The position numbers were made by a program, and so were the translations under genes. Positions 32,904 through 39,313 of a DNA stretch of 39,313 nt are shown one piece after another. Under the pieces are notes generated by a model. The model was not told the DNA's origin. It ran no database searches and saw only the letters and a list, made by a program, of their open reading frames with translations. Numbering within the stretch: position 1 is the first letter of the stretch; every line of letters begins with the position of its first letter. Source of the DNA: Gammaproteobacteria bacterium (lineage in GTDB: Bacteria; Pseudomonadota; Gammaproteobacteria; Steroidobacterales; Woeseiaceae). The DNA lies in contig JAOTYE010000009.1 of assembly GCA_029862045.1 (NCBI GenBank), positions 1-39,313 of the forward strand, given 5' to 3'.

Positions 32904-33574
32904 ACGCGAATACGCTCTTTGGCCCGCTGTGGTTATCCGTTCAGTTGGCGGCGATTACAACGATTGTGCTCATGATTGTCGCCACGCCGATCGCGTGGTG
33001 GCTGGCGCGGACAGCGTCACGCTGGAAGCCTGTTGTACAAACAACGGTTGCACTGCCGATCGTCTTGCCGCCCACAGTGATGGGCTTCTACTTGCTCATC
33101 CTGCTCGGTCCGGGCGGCGCCATCGGTAGCTGGTGGGTCGAACTGACCGGCAATGCGCTGACTTTCTCTTTTCTGGGCCTCGTCATTGCCTCTTGTCTGT
33201 ACAGCCTTCCATTCGCGGTACAACCACTGGTCGTCGCATTCGAGTCGCTTGGGCAGCGCAATCTCGAGGCGGCCTGGACCCTGGGCGCCAGTCGCATGGA
33301 TGCATTTTTTTCCGTTGCGTTGCCGCTTTCGGTGCGCGGCTACCTGAGTGCCGTCGTATTGAGTTTTGCGCATACCTTGGGCGAGTTCGGTGTCGTGCTA
33401 ATGGTCGGTGGCAATATTCCGGGCGAGACGCGTGTTATCTCGATCGCAATCTATGATCAGGTTGAATCACTCAACTATTTGGCTGCACATCAGCTGTCGG
33501 CATTGCTACTTGTCGTGGCCTTCATCGCGTTGTTCGCAATGTTCCATATCAACAGACGGTGGCAAACGCGATGA
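32900..33574 (+). CDS. modB: Molybdate ABC transporter permease
   Basis: A 224-residue inner-membrane permease, full length for the family. About five hydrophobic segments are seen. VALPIVLPPTVMGFYLLILL is the usual ModB motif. EAAWTLGASRMDAFFSVALP is the EAA loop that contacts the ATPase, and SFAHTLGEFGVVLMVGGNIP follows. Both ends overlap their neighbours as ATGA, modA upstream and modC downstream, so the subunits are translated in a coupled way. Confidence 0.93.
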   Translation: MNANTLFGPLWLSVQLAAITTIVLMIVATPIAWWLARTASRWKPVVQTTVALPIVLPPTVMGFYLLILLGPGGAIGSWWVELTGNALTFSFLGLVIASCLYSLPFAVQPLVVAFESLGQRNLEAAWTLGASRMDAFFSVALPLSVRGYLSAVVLSFAHTLGEFGVVLMVGGNIPGETRVISIAIYDQVESLNYLAAHQLSALLLVVAFIALFAMFHINRRWQTR

Positions 33575-34656
33575 ATGCCGACAGCGTCATTCACGTTCGT
33601 TATGCGTTGCAACGCGGCGAGTTCGCACTTGAGGTCGATTTCGACCTGCCGCTGCGAGGCATAAGCGGCGTGTTTGGTGCCTCGGGCGCGGGAAAGACGT
33701 CATTGTTGCGTTGTATTGCCGGACTCGAGCGACCAGCGACAGGGAAGCTCGTCGTCGCTGGCGATGTCTGGCAGGACGATGTGTCGAATACCTGGCGCGC
33801 GGTGCACGAGCGCGATATTGGCTACGTGTTTCAGGAGCCGCGCTTGTTCGCGCACCTCGATGTACGTGGCAATATCGAGTATGGCCTGCGTCGCCGGGAG
33901 CACAATGGTGCTCCTGACATCGACCACATCATTAGCCTGCTCGGGATCGAACAACTTCTTGGCCGCAAACCAAATGAACTGTCGGGCGGCGAGGCGCAGC
34001 GTGTAGCCATCGCAAGAGCGCTACTCTGCGCGCCACGATTCGTACTAATGGACGAGCCACTCGCATCGCTCGACCAGGCACGCAAAGAGGAAATCCTGCC
34101 GTTCCTGGATCGACTGCACGCGGAGGCAGAAGTACCGATCATCTACGTTAGTCACAATATCGACGAAGTCTGCCGCCTGTGTGATCACCTGGTTGTCATG
34201 GACATTGGCCGCGTCGTCGCTGACGGAGACGTACAGTCAGTACTCGTTCGCATGGATTTGCCGATTCTTGCAGGCGAGGAAGCGAGTTCGGTGATTCACG
34301 GTACAGCGATTAGCCATGATGATAACGATGACCTGACACGCCTGAAGTTTTCCGGCGGTGACATATGGGTACCGGGCAAGCCGAAACCGCAAGGATCAAA
34401 AGTACGGTTGAGAATTCGCGCCGGTGACGTCAGCCTCTCTCGCACCAGGGCCGAGCAAAGCACAATTCTGAATATCGTACCGGCAGTCGTCGAATCGATT
34501 CAGCCCGATCAGGGCGCATCGGCGCTCGTCCGTCTCGAGATTGGAACGGATCAAATCGTCGCGCGAGTGACGCGGCGATCAATCCGCGAGCTTGCATTAC
34601 AACAAGGCGACGAGGTCTTCGCGCAGATTAAATCTGTCGCAGTGCGAGCACCGTGA
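33571..34656 (+). CDS. modC: Molybdate ABC transporter ATP-binding protein
   Basis: A 361-residue ATPase that drives the ModB permease. The Walker A loop is GASGAGKT (residues 36-43), the Q-loop region is VFQEPRLFAHLDVRGN, the signature is LSGGEAQRVAIARALL, Walker B is FVLMDEPLASLD, and the switch His is in YVSHNIDE. A C-terminal TOBE/MOP-type domain (about 295-361, with PAVVESIQPDQGASALVRLE) may bind oxyanion, as in E. coli ModC. The ATG at 33571 gives an ATGA overlap with modB; a GTG four codons upstream is less likely. The gene ends 18 bases from the convergent coiled-coil protein gene. Confidence 0.93.
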   Translation: MNADSVIHVRYALQRGEFALEVDFDLPLRGISGVFGASGAGKTSLLRCIAGLERPATGKLVVAGDVWQDDVSNTWRAVHERDIGYVFQEPRLFAHLDVRGNIEYGLRRREHNGAPDIDHIISLLGIEQLLGRKPNELSGGEAQRVAIARALLCAPRFVLMDEPLASLDQARKEEILPFLDRLHAEAEVPIIYVSHNIDEVCRLCDHLVVMDIGRVVADGDVQSVLVRMDLPILAGEEASSVIHGTAISHDDNDDLTRLKFSGGDIWVPGKPKPQGSKVRLRIRAGDVSLSRTRAEQSTILNIVPAVVESIQPDQGASALVRLEIGTDQIVARVTRRSIRELALQQGDEVFAQIKSVAVRAP

Positions 34657-34674
34657 CTGTTGGCCTTGCTGCGC

Positions 34675-35163
34675 CTAATATCTGCGCAGGTCTCTTTCCA
34701 GACCTTCAAGATCACGTTCCATCCGCCGCACCTTCGACTCGATAGACTCCCGATCCAACTTCTTTGACTTGCTTTGTGAGCCCTGTGGGGCTTGCAGACG
34801 CTTGCGCTCTGCCTCGGCTTTCTTGTTTAGCGAGTTGAGTTTCATCTCCATGCGCCGGTATTGATCGGACCCTGACCCTCCCGCCGTGCGGGCTTGCGGT
34901 CCCCGCAGAAAGTCGTCCTGGGATGATGTGCCAGGCGTCCGCGTCGGCTCGCTCGTTGATCGAGGCCCGCCGGAACCGACGACCTTTTCGAGCTGGTCTA
35001 TCCGGGCTTGTAGATTTTTGACCCGCTGCGTCATGCGTTTCGAGAATTCGAGGTCCGTTTCATTTAGCTGCGCGTCCTGTGCAATTGCGACCTCAGGCCC
35101 TACAGCATATCCGGCAAGCAGCAGGCATGCGATCAGGGTCCCGACTGTCGGTGATGTCCACAT
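34675..35163 (-). CDS. Small periplasmic coiled-coil protein of unknown function
   Basis: A 162-residue protein with a signal peptide (MWTSPTVGTLIACLLLAGYA, likely cleavage near AIA-QD). The mature part has two helical coiled-coil stretches, one around FSKRMTQRVKNLQARIDQLE and one near the C-terminus (SKVRRMERDLEGLERDLRRY). They are separated by a Gly/Ser/Thr/Pro-rich linker (PTRTPGTSSQDDF). The ATG at 35163 is chosen because an AAGGA Shine-Dalgarno lies 7 bases upstream and the signal peptide begins there; an in-frame ATG at 35235 is upstream of the promoter's likely RNA start. I do not recognise the family. It diverges from receptor B, sharing the intergenic dyad. Confidence 0.72.
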   Translation of the reverse strand: MWTSPTVGTLIACLLLAGYAVGPEVAIAQDAQLNETDLEFSKRMTQRVKNLQARIDQLEKVVGSGGPRSTSEPTRTPGTSSQDDFLRGPQARTAGGSGSDQYRRMEMKLNSLNKKAEAERKRLQAPQGSQSKSKKLDRESIESKVRRMERDLEGLERDLRRY

Positions 35164-35217
35164 AGTCCATTCCTTCCGCACCGTGCCGGTCAACAGGTGT
35201 GCCCGCTGCGTCGTTTG

Positions 35218-35246
35218 ATTATATGCATCGTCCATAGTGCATAAAA
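35218..35246 (-). promoter_or_regulatory. Promoter with overlapping dyad for the coiled-coil gene
   Basis: On the minus strand a perfect TATAAT (35223-35218) lies 17 bases from a weak TTTTAT (35246-35241), about 55 bases before the ATG at 35163. The inverted repeat TTATATGCA (35219-35227) / TGCATAAAA (35238-35246), with one mismatch and a 10-base centre, covers the promoter from -35 to -10. It is thus well placed as a repressor site. Confidence 0.55.
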
Positions 35247-35268
35247 GACATTAATGGTGTCGGTCTGA

Positions 35269-35298
35269 TTGACTCGGTAGACTGCATCAAAATATCTC
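35269..35298 (+). promoter_or_regulatory. Weak candidate promoter for receptor B
   Basis: TTGACT (35269-35274) and TATCTC (35293-35298) are 18 bases apart on the plus strand. RNA would begin very close to the GAGGA Shine-Dalgarno at 35302-35306, which makes this promoter uncertain; transcription may start further upstream. Confidence 0.28.
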
Positions 35299-35313
35299 AA
35301 CGAGGATTCAGTA

Positions 35314-37419
35314 TTGTTCACCAGCAACATTCGCACACTGCGCGTTCTACTGCCCGTGATGGCGGGGCTTGTCAGCATTTCCGCCGAGACAGGGTTGGCC
35401 GACACAGAGTCAGATAGCACTATCGAGGAAATCGTAGTCACTTCGCGCTTTCGGGCCGAGAACCTGTCCGACATTCCGGACTCGATTACTGCTTTTACTG
35501 TCGACGATATTGAGCGGCACAGGATCGAACGTGTCAATCGCGTCGCCGCGCTCACTCCGAACCTGCGTTTCTCCGACGATCAGGAGGTTGGTGTCAGCAC
35601 ACTGGTTATTCGCGGCGTCAGGCAGAATCGCGGTACCGGACAGCCACCTGTGTCGTTCCGTATCGACGGCGTCAGCGCGACCAACAATCTGCTCACGACG
35701 CAGGAGCTCTTCGACATCGAGAGCATTGTTGTCCTCCGGGGTCCGCAGGGAGCGCTGTATGGGCGCAACGCGATCGGTGGCGCCATTCTCATTTCGACAC
35801 GGCAGCCAACCGCTGAGCCCGAATACGATCTGCGGCTATCAGCAGCAGAGGGTGAAGACTTTACTGTCGCCGCAAGCGCGTCGGGCCCAATAGTAGATGA
35901 CAAGCTGTTGTACCGCGCATCATTGCGTGTGCAGGATCGCAAAGGCCAGCTGAAGAACGCCTATCTCGATAACGAGGAGGTGGACTTCAAGGAATCTACG
36001 TCGTTTCGTGGCCAGTTGCTCTACAAGCCGGCGGACAAGCTCTCTATAGACTTCAAAGGACAATACTTGAATCAGGAAGGTGGCTCGGGCTATTTCATGC
36101 CGGGAAGTGAAGGCGTGCTGCCGCTACCGCCGCCAGACCCACCGATTTTCTTTGGCAACCCGACTTATGAGATCCAGTCCAACCGTATTGGCGTGTCCTT
36201 CGTGGATTCCTGGGAGCTTTCCGCGAAGATCGACTACGACCTCGGCTGGGGCACCCTGACGTCCATCACTTCGTATACAGACGTCGACTCAGGCAACGAT
36301 CAGGACCTCGACCAAACGCTGTTCGAAGCGATCGATATTGTCGTCATCGACGAGTCCCAGACGTTCGCGCAGGAACTGCGCGTGGTCTCCAACACGGAAT
36401 CTCCGTTGCGCTGGGTTGCTGGATTACATTTCTTCTCTCAGGACCGATTCCGCTCGCTCGCGACGACGTTTCTCGGCACGCCGGTGCCGCCCGCCGCGCA
36501 GGATCTGAAGCTCGAGAATTATGCGGCTTTTGGTCATCTTAGCTACGACCTGAGCGAGGATCTCGAGCTGACCGTCGCTTTTCGCTACGACGTTGAGACT
36601 CCTGAGGACACGACCCAGGGTCGCGACGAGACCTTCAAAGAACTGCAGCCGAAAGTAAGTCTGGGATACAGCTTCAGCGACGACCTGCTCGGCTATGTGA
36701 CGGTCGGCAAGGGATTCAGAGCGGGCGGCTTCAATAACCTCGCGCCGGGCAGCAATTTTGAACCCGGCTTCGATAAGGAGTCACTGATCAGCTATGAAGC
36801 TGGCCTGAAAGGCGCCTGGTTTGGCGATCGTCTCCGCGGCGGCCTGTCGTTGTTCCATATCGATTATTCCGACCAGCAGTACTTCCTGTTCGACCAGACA
36901 GGCACGCAAGCCAACATCAACGTGCCGAAGAGCAAGATATTCGGCGGCGAACTCGAACTTGTTGCAATGCCTGCCGAGTCGATGCAGGTCAACCTCGGGT
37001 TGGGTTTTACCGACAGCGAGATCAGCGAATACGAAGACATTGCGGGTGTCCTGGTTCCAGCCTCGGAAATCGTCGGAAAAAATGTTCCTGGTGCCCCGGT
37101 CTGGACGCTGAACTTCGGCTTGCAACATTACAAGTCCCTTGGAAACGATCTGGACCTGGTAAGCCGGCTCGATTACGAGCATCGTGGCAAGACGTACTGG
37201 ACGCTCGACAACGCAGATACGCAAGCAGCCTATGATTTGACCAACCTGAGTATCGCGTTGCAGAGCGAGAAGTGGAACACCCGGCTCTTTGTCAACAACG
37301 TGTTCGACGAGGAGTACATCGAGTGGTTCTTCGCGTCCCGGTTCATCGGTTTGCCCGCAGACATCGCGTGGCCGAGCCGACCGCGTCAGGTCGGCCTCGA
37401 ATTCTCGTATCGGTATTAG
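35314..37419 (+). CDS. TonB-dependent outer-membrane receptor (receptor B)
   Basis: A 701-residue receptor. The start is a TTG at 35314, supported by a GAGGA Shine-Dalgarno 8 bases upstream and by the signal peptide it opens (MFTSNIRTLRVLLPVMAGLV); no ATG or GTG fits. The TonB box region is IEEIVVTSRFRAENLSDIPD. The plug has VSTLVIRGVRQNRGTGQPPV, VLRGPQGALYGRNAIGGAIL. The barrel ends GLEFSYRY, with the terminal aromatic expected for outer-membrane assembly. It is shorter than receptor A and lacks the Tyr-rich Cys segment. A possible acidic Tyr site, SEYEDIAG, occurs. The ligand is unknown. A TPR-sulfotransferase gene begins 16 bases downstream on the same strand, so the two are very likely co-transcribed. 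Confidence 0.93.
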   Translation: MFTSNIRTLRVLLPVMAGLVSISAETGLADTESDSTIEEIVVTSRFRAENLSDIPDSITAFTVDDIERHRIERVNRVAALTPNLRFSDDQEVGVSTLVIRGVRQNRGTGQPPVSFRIDGVSATNNLLTTQELFDIESIVVLRGPQGALYGRNAIGGAILISTRQPTAEPEYDLRLSAAEGEDFTVAASASGPIVDDKLLYRASLRVQDRKGQLKNAYLDNEEVDFKESTSFRGQLLYKPADKLSIDFKGQYLNQEGGSGYFMPGSEGVLPLPPPDPPIFFGNPTYEIQSNRIGVSFVDSWELSAKIDYDLGWGTLTSITSYTDVDSGNDQDLDQTLFEAIDIVVIDESQTFAQELRVVSNTESPLRWVAGLHFFSQDRFRSLATTFLGTPVPPAAQDLKLENYAAFGHLSYDLSEDLELTVAFRYDVETPEDTTQGRDETFKELQPKVSLGYSFSDDLLGYVTVGKGFRAGGFNNLAPGSNFEPGFDKESLISYEAGLKGAWFGDRLRGGLSLFHIDYSDQQYFLFDQTGTQANINVPKSKIFGGELELVAMPAESMQVNLGLGFTDSEISEYEDIAGVLVPASEIVGKNVPGAPVWTLNFGLQHYKSLGNDLDLVSRLDYEHRGKTYWTLDNADTQAAYDLTNLSIALQSEKWNTRLFVNNVFDEEYIEWFFASRFIGLPADIAWPSRPRQVGLEFSYRY

Positions 37420-37435
37420 TCCGACAGGGCGACCC

Positions 37436-39313
37436 ATGACAATGTGTCCCGACGCTACTGCAACCACTGATCTCAATGTTGCGCTGCGGCAGGCAGCAGC
37501 GTTGATGCAGAGCGATCCTGCTCTCGCCGAAGAGCAGGCGCGTGAGATTCTGAAACCCTATCCCAACGAAGCCAGTGCGATGGCGCTTCTCGGCGCTGCG
37601 TTGCGCATGCAACGGAAATTCGAGCCGGCGCTCGAAGTATTGGTGAAGGCGGTCAAGCGAGACCCACAATTGGGTCTCGCGCGTCAGGAGATCGGCATGA
37701 CTCTGCTCGCCGCAGGCCGCGGCGCGGAAGCGGTGAAGCATCTGCGCAAAGCGGTGAAGATGCTGCCGGAAAGCCCACACGCATGGAAAGCGCTTGCTGA
37801 TGCACTCGCGGCACAGGGAGAAGCAGCCGAGAGCAGAAAAGCCGGACGCAAGTTGCTGGCAGTCACCGTGAGAAATCCTGAGCTGGTCAGGGCTGGAGAC
37901 TTCCTGTTCGAGGGGAGGCTCGCCAAGGCCGAAGCGATCTGTCGTGACGTACTGAAAAAAGATCCGGTGGATGTTTCGGCGATACGCATGCTGGCTGATA
38001 TTGGTATCAGGCTGAAGCAGTTTGAAGATGCCCAGAAACTGCTGGAGCGCTGTCTCGAGTTGGCACCGGATTTTCATGTGGCGCGAAACGACTATGCCAA
38101 CGTACTCAGCAAGCGCCAGCAGTATGAAGCGTCTTTGACACAACTCGAAAAACTGCTGGAGGTCGAGCCCGGCCATCCGAATCACCTGTTGCTGAAAGCG
38201 TCGGTGTTGGTGCATATCGCCAAATTCGAAGCGGCCATCGAGATTTACGATCGCGTACTGGTCGACTTTCCACGGCAACCCCGGTCGCATCTGAGTAAAG
38301 GCCACGCGTTGAAGACACTCGGGCGGCAACCGGAAGCGATCGATGCCTATCGCACAGCAATCAGCCAGCAACCCGGACTGGGCGAAGCCTACTGGAGCCT
38401 GGCGAACCTGAAGACGTTTCACTTCGAGGCGGATGACATTGTGGCGATGCGGCAACAGCTGCAAAAAGAGTCAAAGAACGTGCAGGACCATTACCACCTC
38501 TGCTTTGCGCTCGGCAAAGCGCTCGAGGATCGCGAACAGTACGAAGAATCTTTCGAATACTACCGTCAGGGCAACGCCGTGCGCAGAAAAACCGTGCAAT
38601 GGGATGGCGTCGCACACCACGCGAACATGCAGCGTTTGAGTGAGTTTTTTAGCGCGGATTTTTTTGCCGACCACCGCGGGCAGGGTGCTCCGTATGCCGA
38701 CCCGATTTTTGTCGTCGGCTTGCCGCGAGCCGGTTCGACTCTGCTCGAGCAGATCCTGGCCAGTCACTCCCGGGTGGAAGGCACGATGGAATTGCCGGAC
38801 ATCATATCGATCGCACGCAGGCTCAGCGGTAAGAATCGCAAGTCCGACGAATCCCGCTACCCTGATGTGCTGTCCGAGCTCGCTCCGGCTCAATTTGCTG
38901 AGCTCGGCGAGGAGTACATGGAGCGAACTCGAATTCAGCGTGGTGACGCGCCGTTCTTCATTGACAAGATGCCGAACAATTTCAGTCACATCGGTCTGAT
39001 TCACCTGATCCTGCCAAATGCGAAGATTATCGATGCACGCCGACATCCGCTTGCCTGCTGTTTCAGCGGGTTTAAACAGCTGTTCGCAAGCGGGCAGAAC
39101 TTCACCTACGATTTGACCGACACCGGCCATTACTACCGCGACTACGTCGAACTGATGGATCACTGGGACCAGGTGTTGCCGGGGCGCGTGCTGCGCATGC
39201 AGTACGAGAAGGTCGTCGCCGACACCGAGGCGCAGGTCCACCGGCTGCTCGAATACTGTGGCCTGGAGTTCGAAGACGCGTGCCTGAGATTTTACGAAAC
39301 GGAACGCGCCGTC
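37436..39313 (+). CDS. TPR-containing sulfotransferase (B), 3' end outside window
   Basis: The frame is open from the ATG at 37436 to the end of the window: 626 residues, C-terminus missing. Residues about 15-320 are many tetratricopeptide repeats, such as AEEQAREILKPYPNEASAMA, FEDAQKLLERCLELAPDFHV and PEAIDAYRTAISQQPG. The PAPS loop IFVVGLPRAGSTLLEQILAS (428-435) opens the sulfotransferase domain, followed by FFIDKMPNNFSHIGLIHLIL and the 3'-phosphate segment IIDARRHPLACCFSGFKQLF. It is longer than the first copy because of more TPRs. It has no signal peptide. An ATG two codons on (37442) is an equally possible start. It follows receptor B by 16 bases. A 373-codon opposite-strand ORF over it is a shadow. 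Confidence 0.9.
   Translation, partial: MTMCPDATATTDLNVALRQAAALMQSDPALAEEQAREILKPYPNEASAMALLGAALRMQRKFEPALEVLVKAVKRDPQLGLARQEIGMTLLAAGRGAEAVKHLRKAVKMLPESPHAWKALADALAAQGEAAESRKAGRKLLAVTVRNPELVRAGDFLFEGRLAKAEAICRDVLKKDPVDVSAIRMLADIGIRLKQFEDAQKLLERCLELAPDFHVARNDYANVLSKRQQYEASLTQLEKLLEVEPGHPNHLLLKASVLVHIAKFEAAIEIYDRVLVDFPRQPRSHLSKGHALKTLGRQPEAIDAYRTAISQQPGLGEAYWSLANLKTFHFEADDIVAMRQQLQKESKNVQDHYHLCFALGKALEDREQYEESFEYYRQGNAVRRKTVQWDGVAHHANMQRLSEFFSADFFADHRGQGAPYADPIFVVGLPRAGSTLLEQILASHSRVEGTMELPDIISIARRLSGKNRKSDESRYPDVLSELAPAQFAELGEEYMERTRIQRGDAPFFIDKMPNNFSHIGLIHLILPNAKIIDARRHPLACCFSGFKQLFASGQNFTYDLTDTGHYYRDYVELMDHWDQVLPGRVLRMQYEKVVADTEAQVHRLLEYCGLEFEDACLRFYETERAV

Noticed and set aside
37343..38464. 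373-codon open frame on the minus strand
   Set aside because: Antisense to the clear TPR-sulfotransferase and the end of receptor B; the product is low in recognisable motifs, so it is a shadow of high-GC codon use.
1..39313. CRISPR arrays, tRNA or rRNA genes, insertion sequences, phage genes
   Set aside because: No regularly spaced direct repeats, no cloverleaf-like sequence and no transposase or integrase motif were seen on reading both strands.

Overview
The window looks like chromosome from a free-living, aerobic, probably marine or sediment gammaproteobacterium. The reasons are its two large TonB-dependent receptors, many envelope lipoproteins, a GlyGly-CTERM (rhombosortase-type) protein, many FAD and NAD(P) oxidoreductases, and a REP-like inverted repeat built around TAGGAGC. 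No rRNA, tRNA, CRISPR array, phage gene or transposase was seen. The species cannot be named from the sequence. Coding density is high and no stretch above 300 bases lacks a gene. Genes run off both ends: a di-haem cytochrome c peroxidase at the left and a TPR-sulfotransferase at the right.

Layout. 1-1392: end of a cytochrome c peroxidase, converging on and overlapping a rhombotarget-type lipoprotein. 1502-4330 (minus): operon of a flavin-reductase-like protein, an M20 carboxypeptidase and a DUF1611-like P-loop protein. 4524-10783 (plus): a 41-codon ORF, two PYROXD2/CrtI-like flavoproteins, a GcvT-like folate enzyme, then a lipoprotein 5'-nucleotidase. 10831-14910 (minus): TPR-sulfotransferase followed by a TonB-dependent receptor. 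14977-21131: APC amino-acid permease, DAO-type oxidase, a GMC oxidoreductase with its Tat-exported small subunit, and a PuuB-like amine oxidase. 21215-23401 (minus): three envelope genes, namely a 23-residue-repeat lipoprotein, a small lipoprotein and a lipoprotein cytochrome c. 23497-28587: two MDR enzymes, two SDRs and an acyl-CoA dehydrogenase. 28711-32003: kelch protein plus malate synthase G. 32001-32117: large inverted repeat. 32145-34656: modABC molybdate importer. 34675-35163: small periplasmic coiled-coil protein. 35314-39313: second TonB-dependent receptor followed by a second TPR-sulfotransferase.

How the genes may work together (inference). Much of 1.5-21 kb fits uptake and oxidative breakdown of amino-acid-like or N-methylated amine compounds: peptidase, permease, several flavin amine oxidases, and a folate-dependent methyl acceptor. 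DAO-type oxidation of glycine-like compounds makes glyoxylate, which malate synthase G at 30 kb could return to the TCA cycle. The 23-28 kb block fits beta-oxidation-like breakdown of an acyl-CoA or enone substrate.

The most striking pattern is that both TonB-dependent receptors in the window lie next to, and on the same strand as, a TPR-sulfotransferase, in opposite gene orders. One receptor also carries a very tyrosine-rich segment between two cysteines. A receptor-linked sulfation system is a testable but unproven idea. Several dyad-symmetric sites near gene starts are candidate operators.
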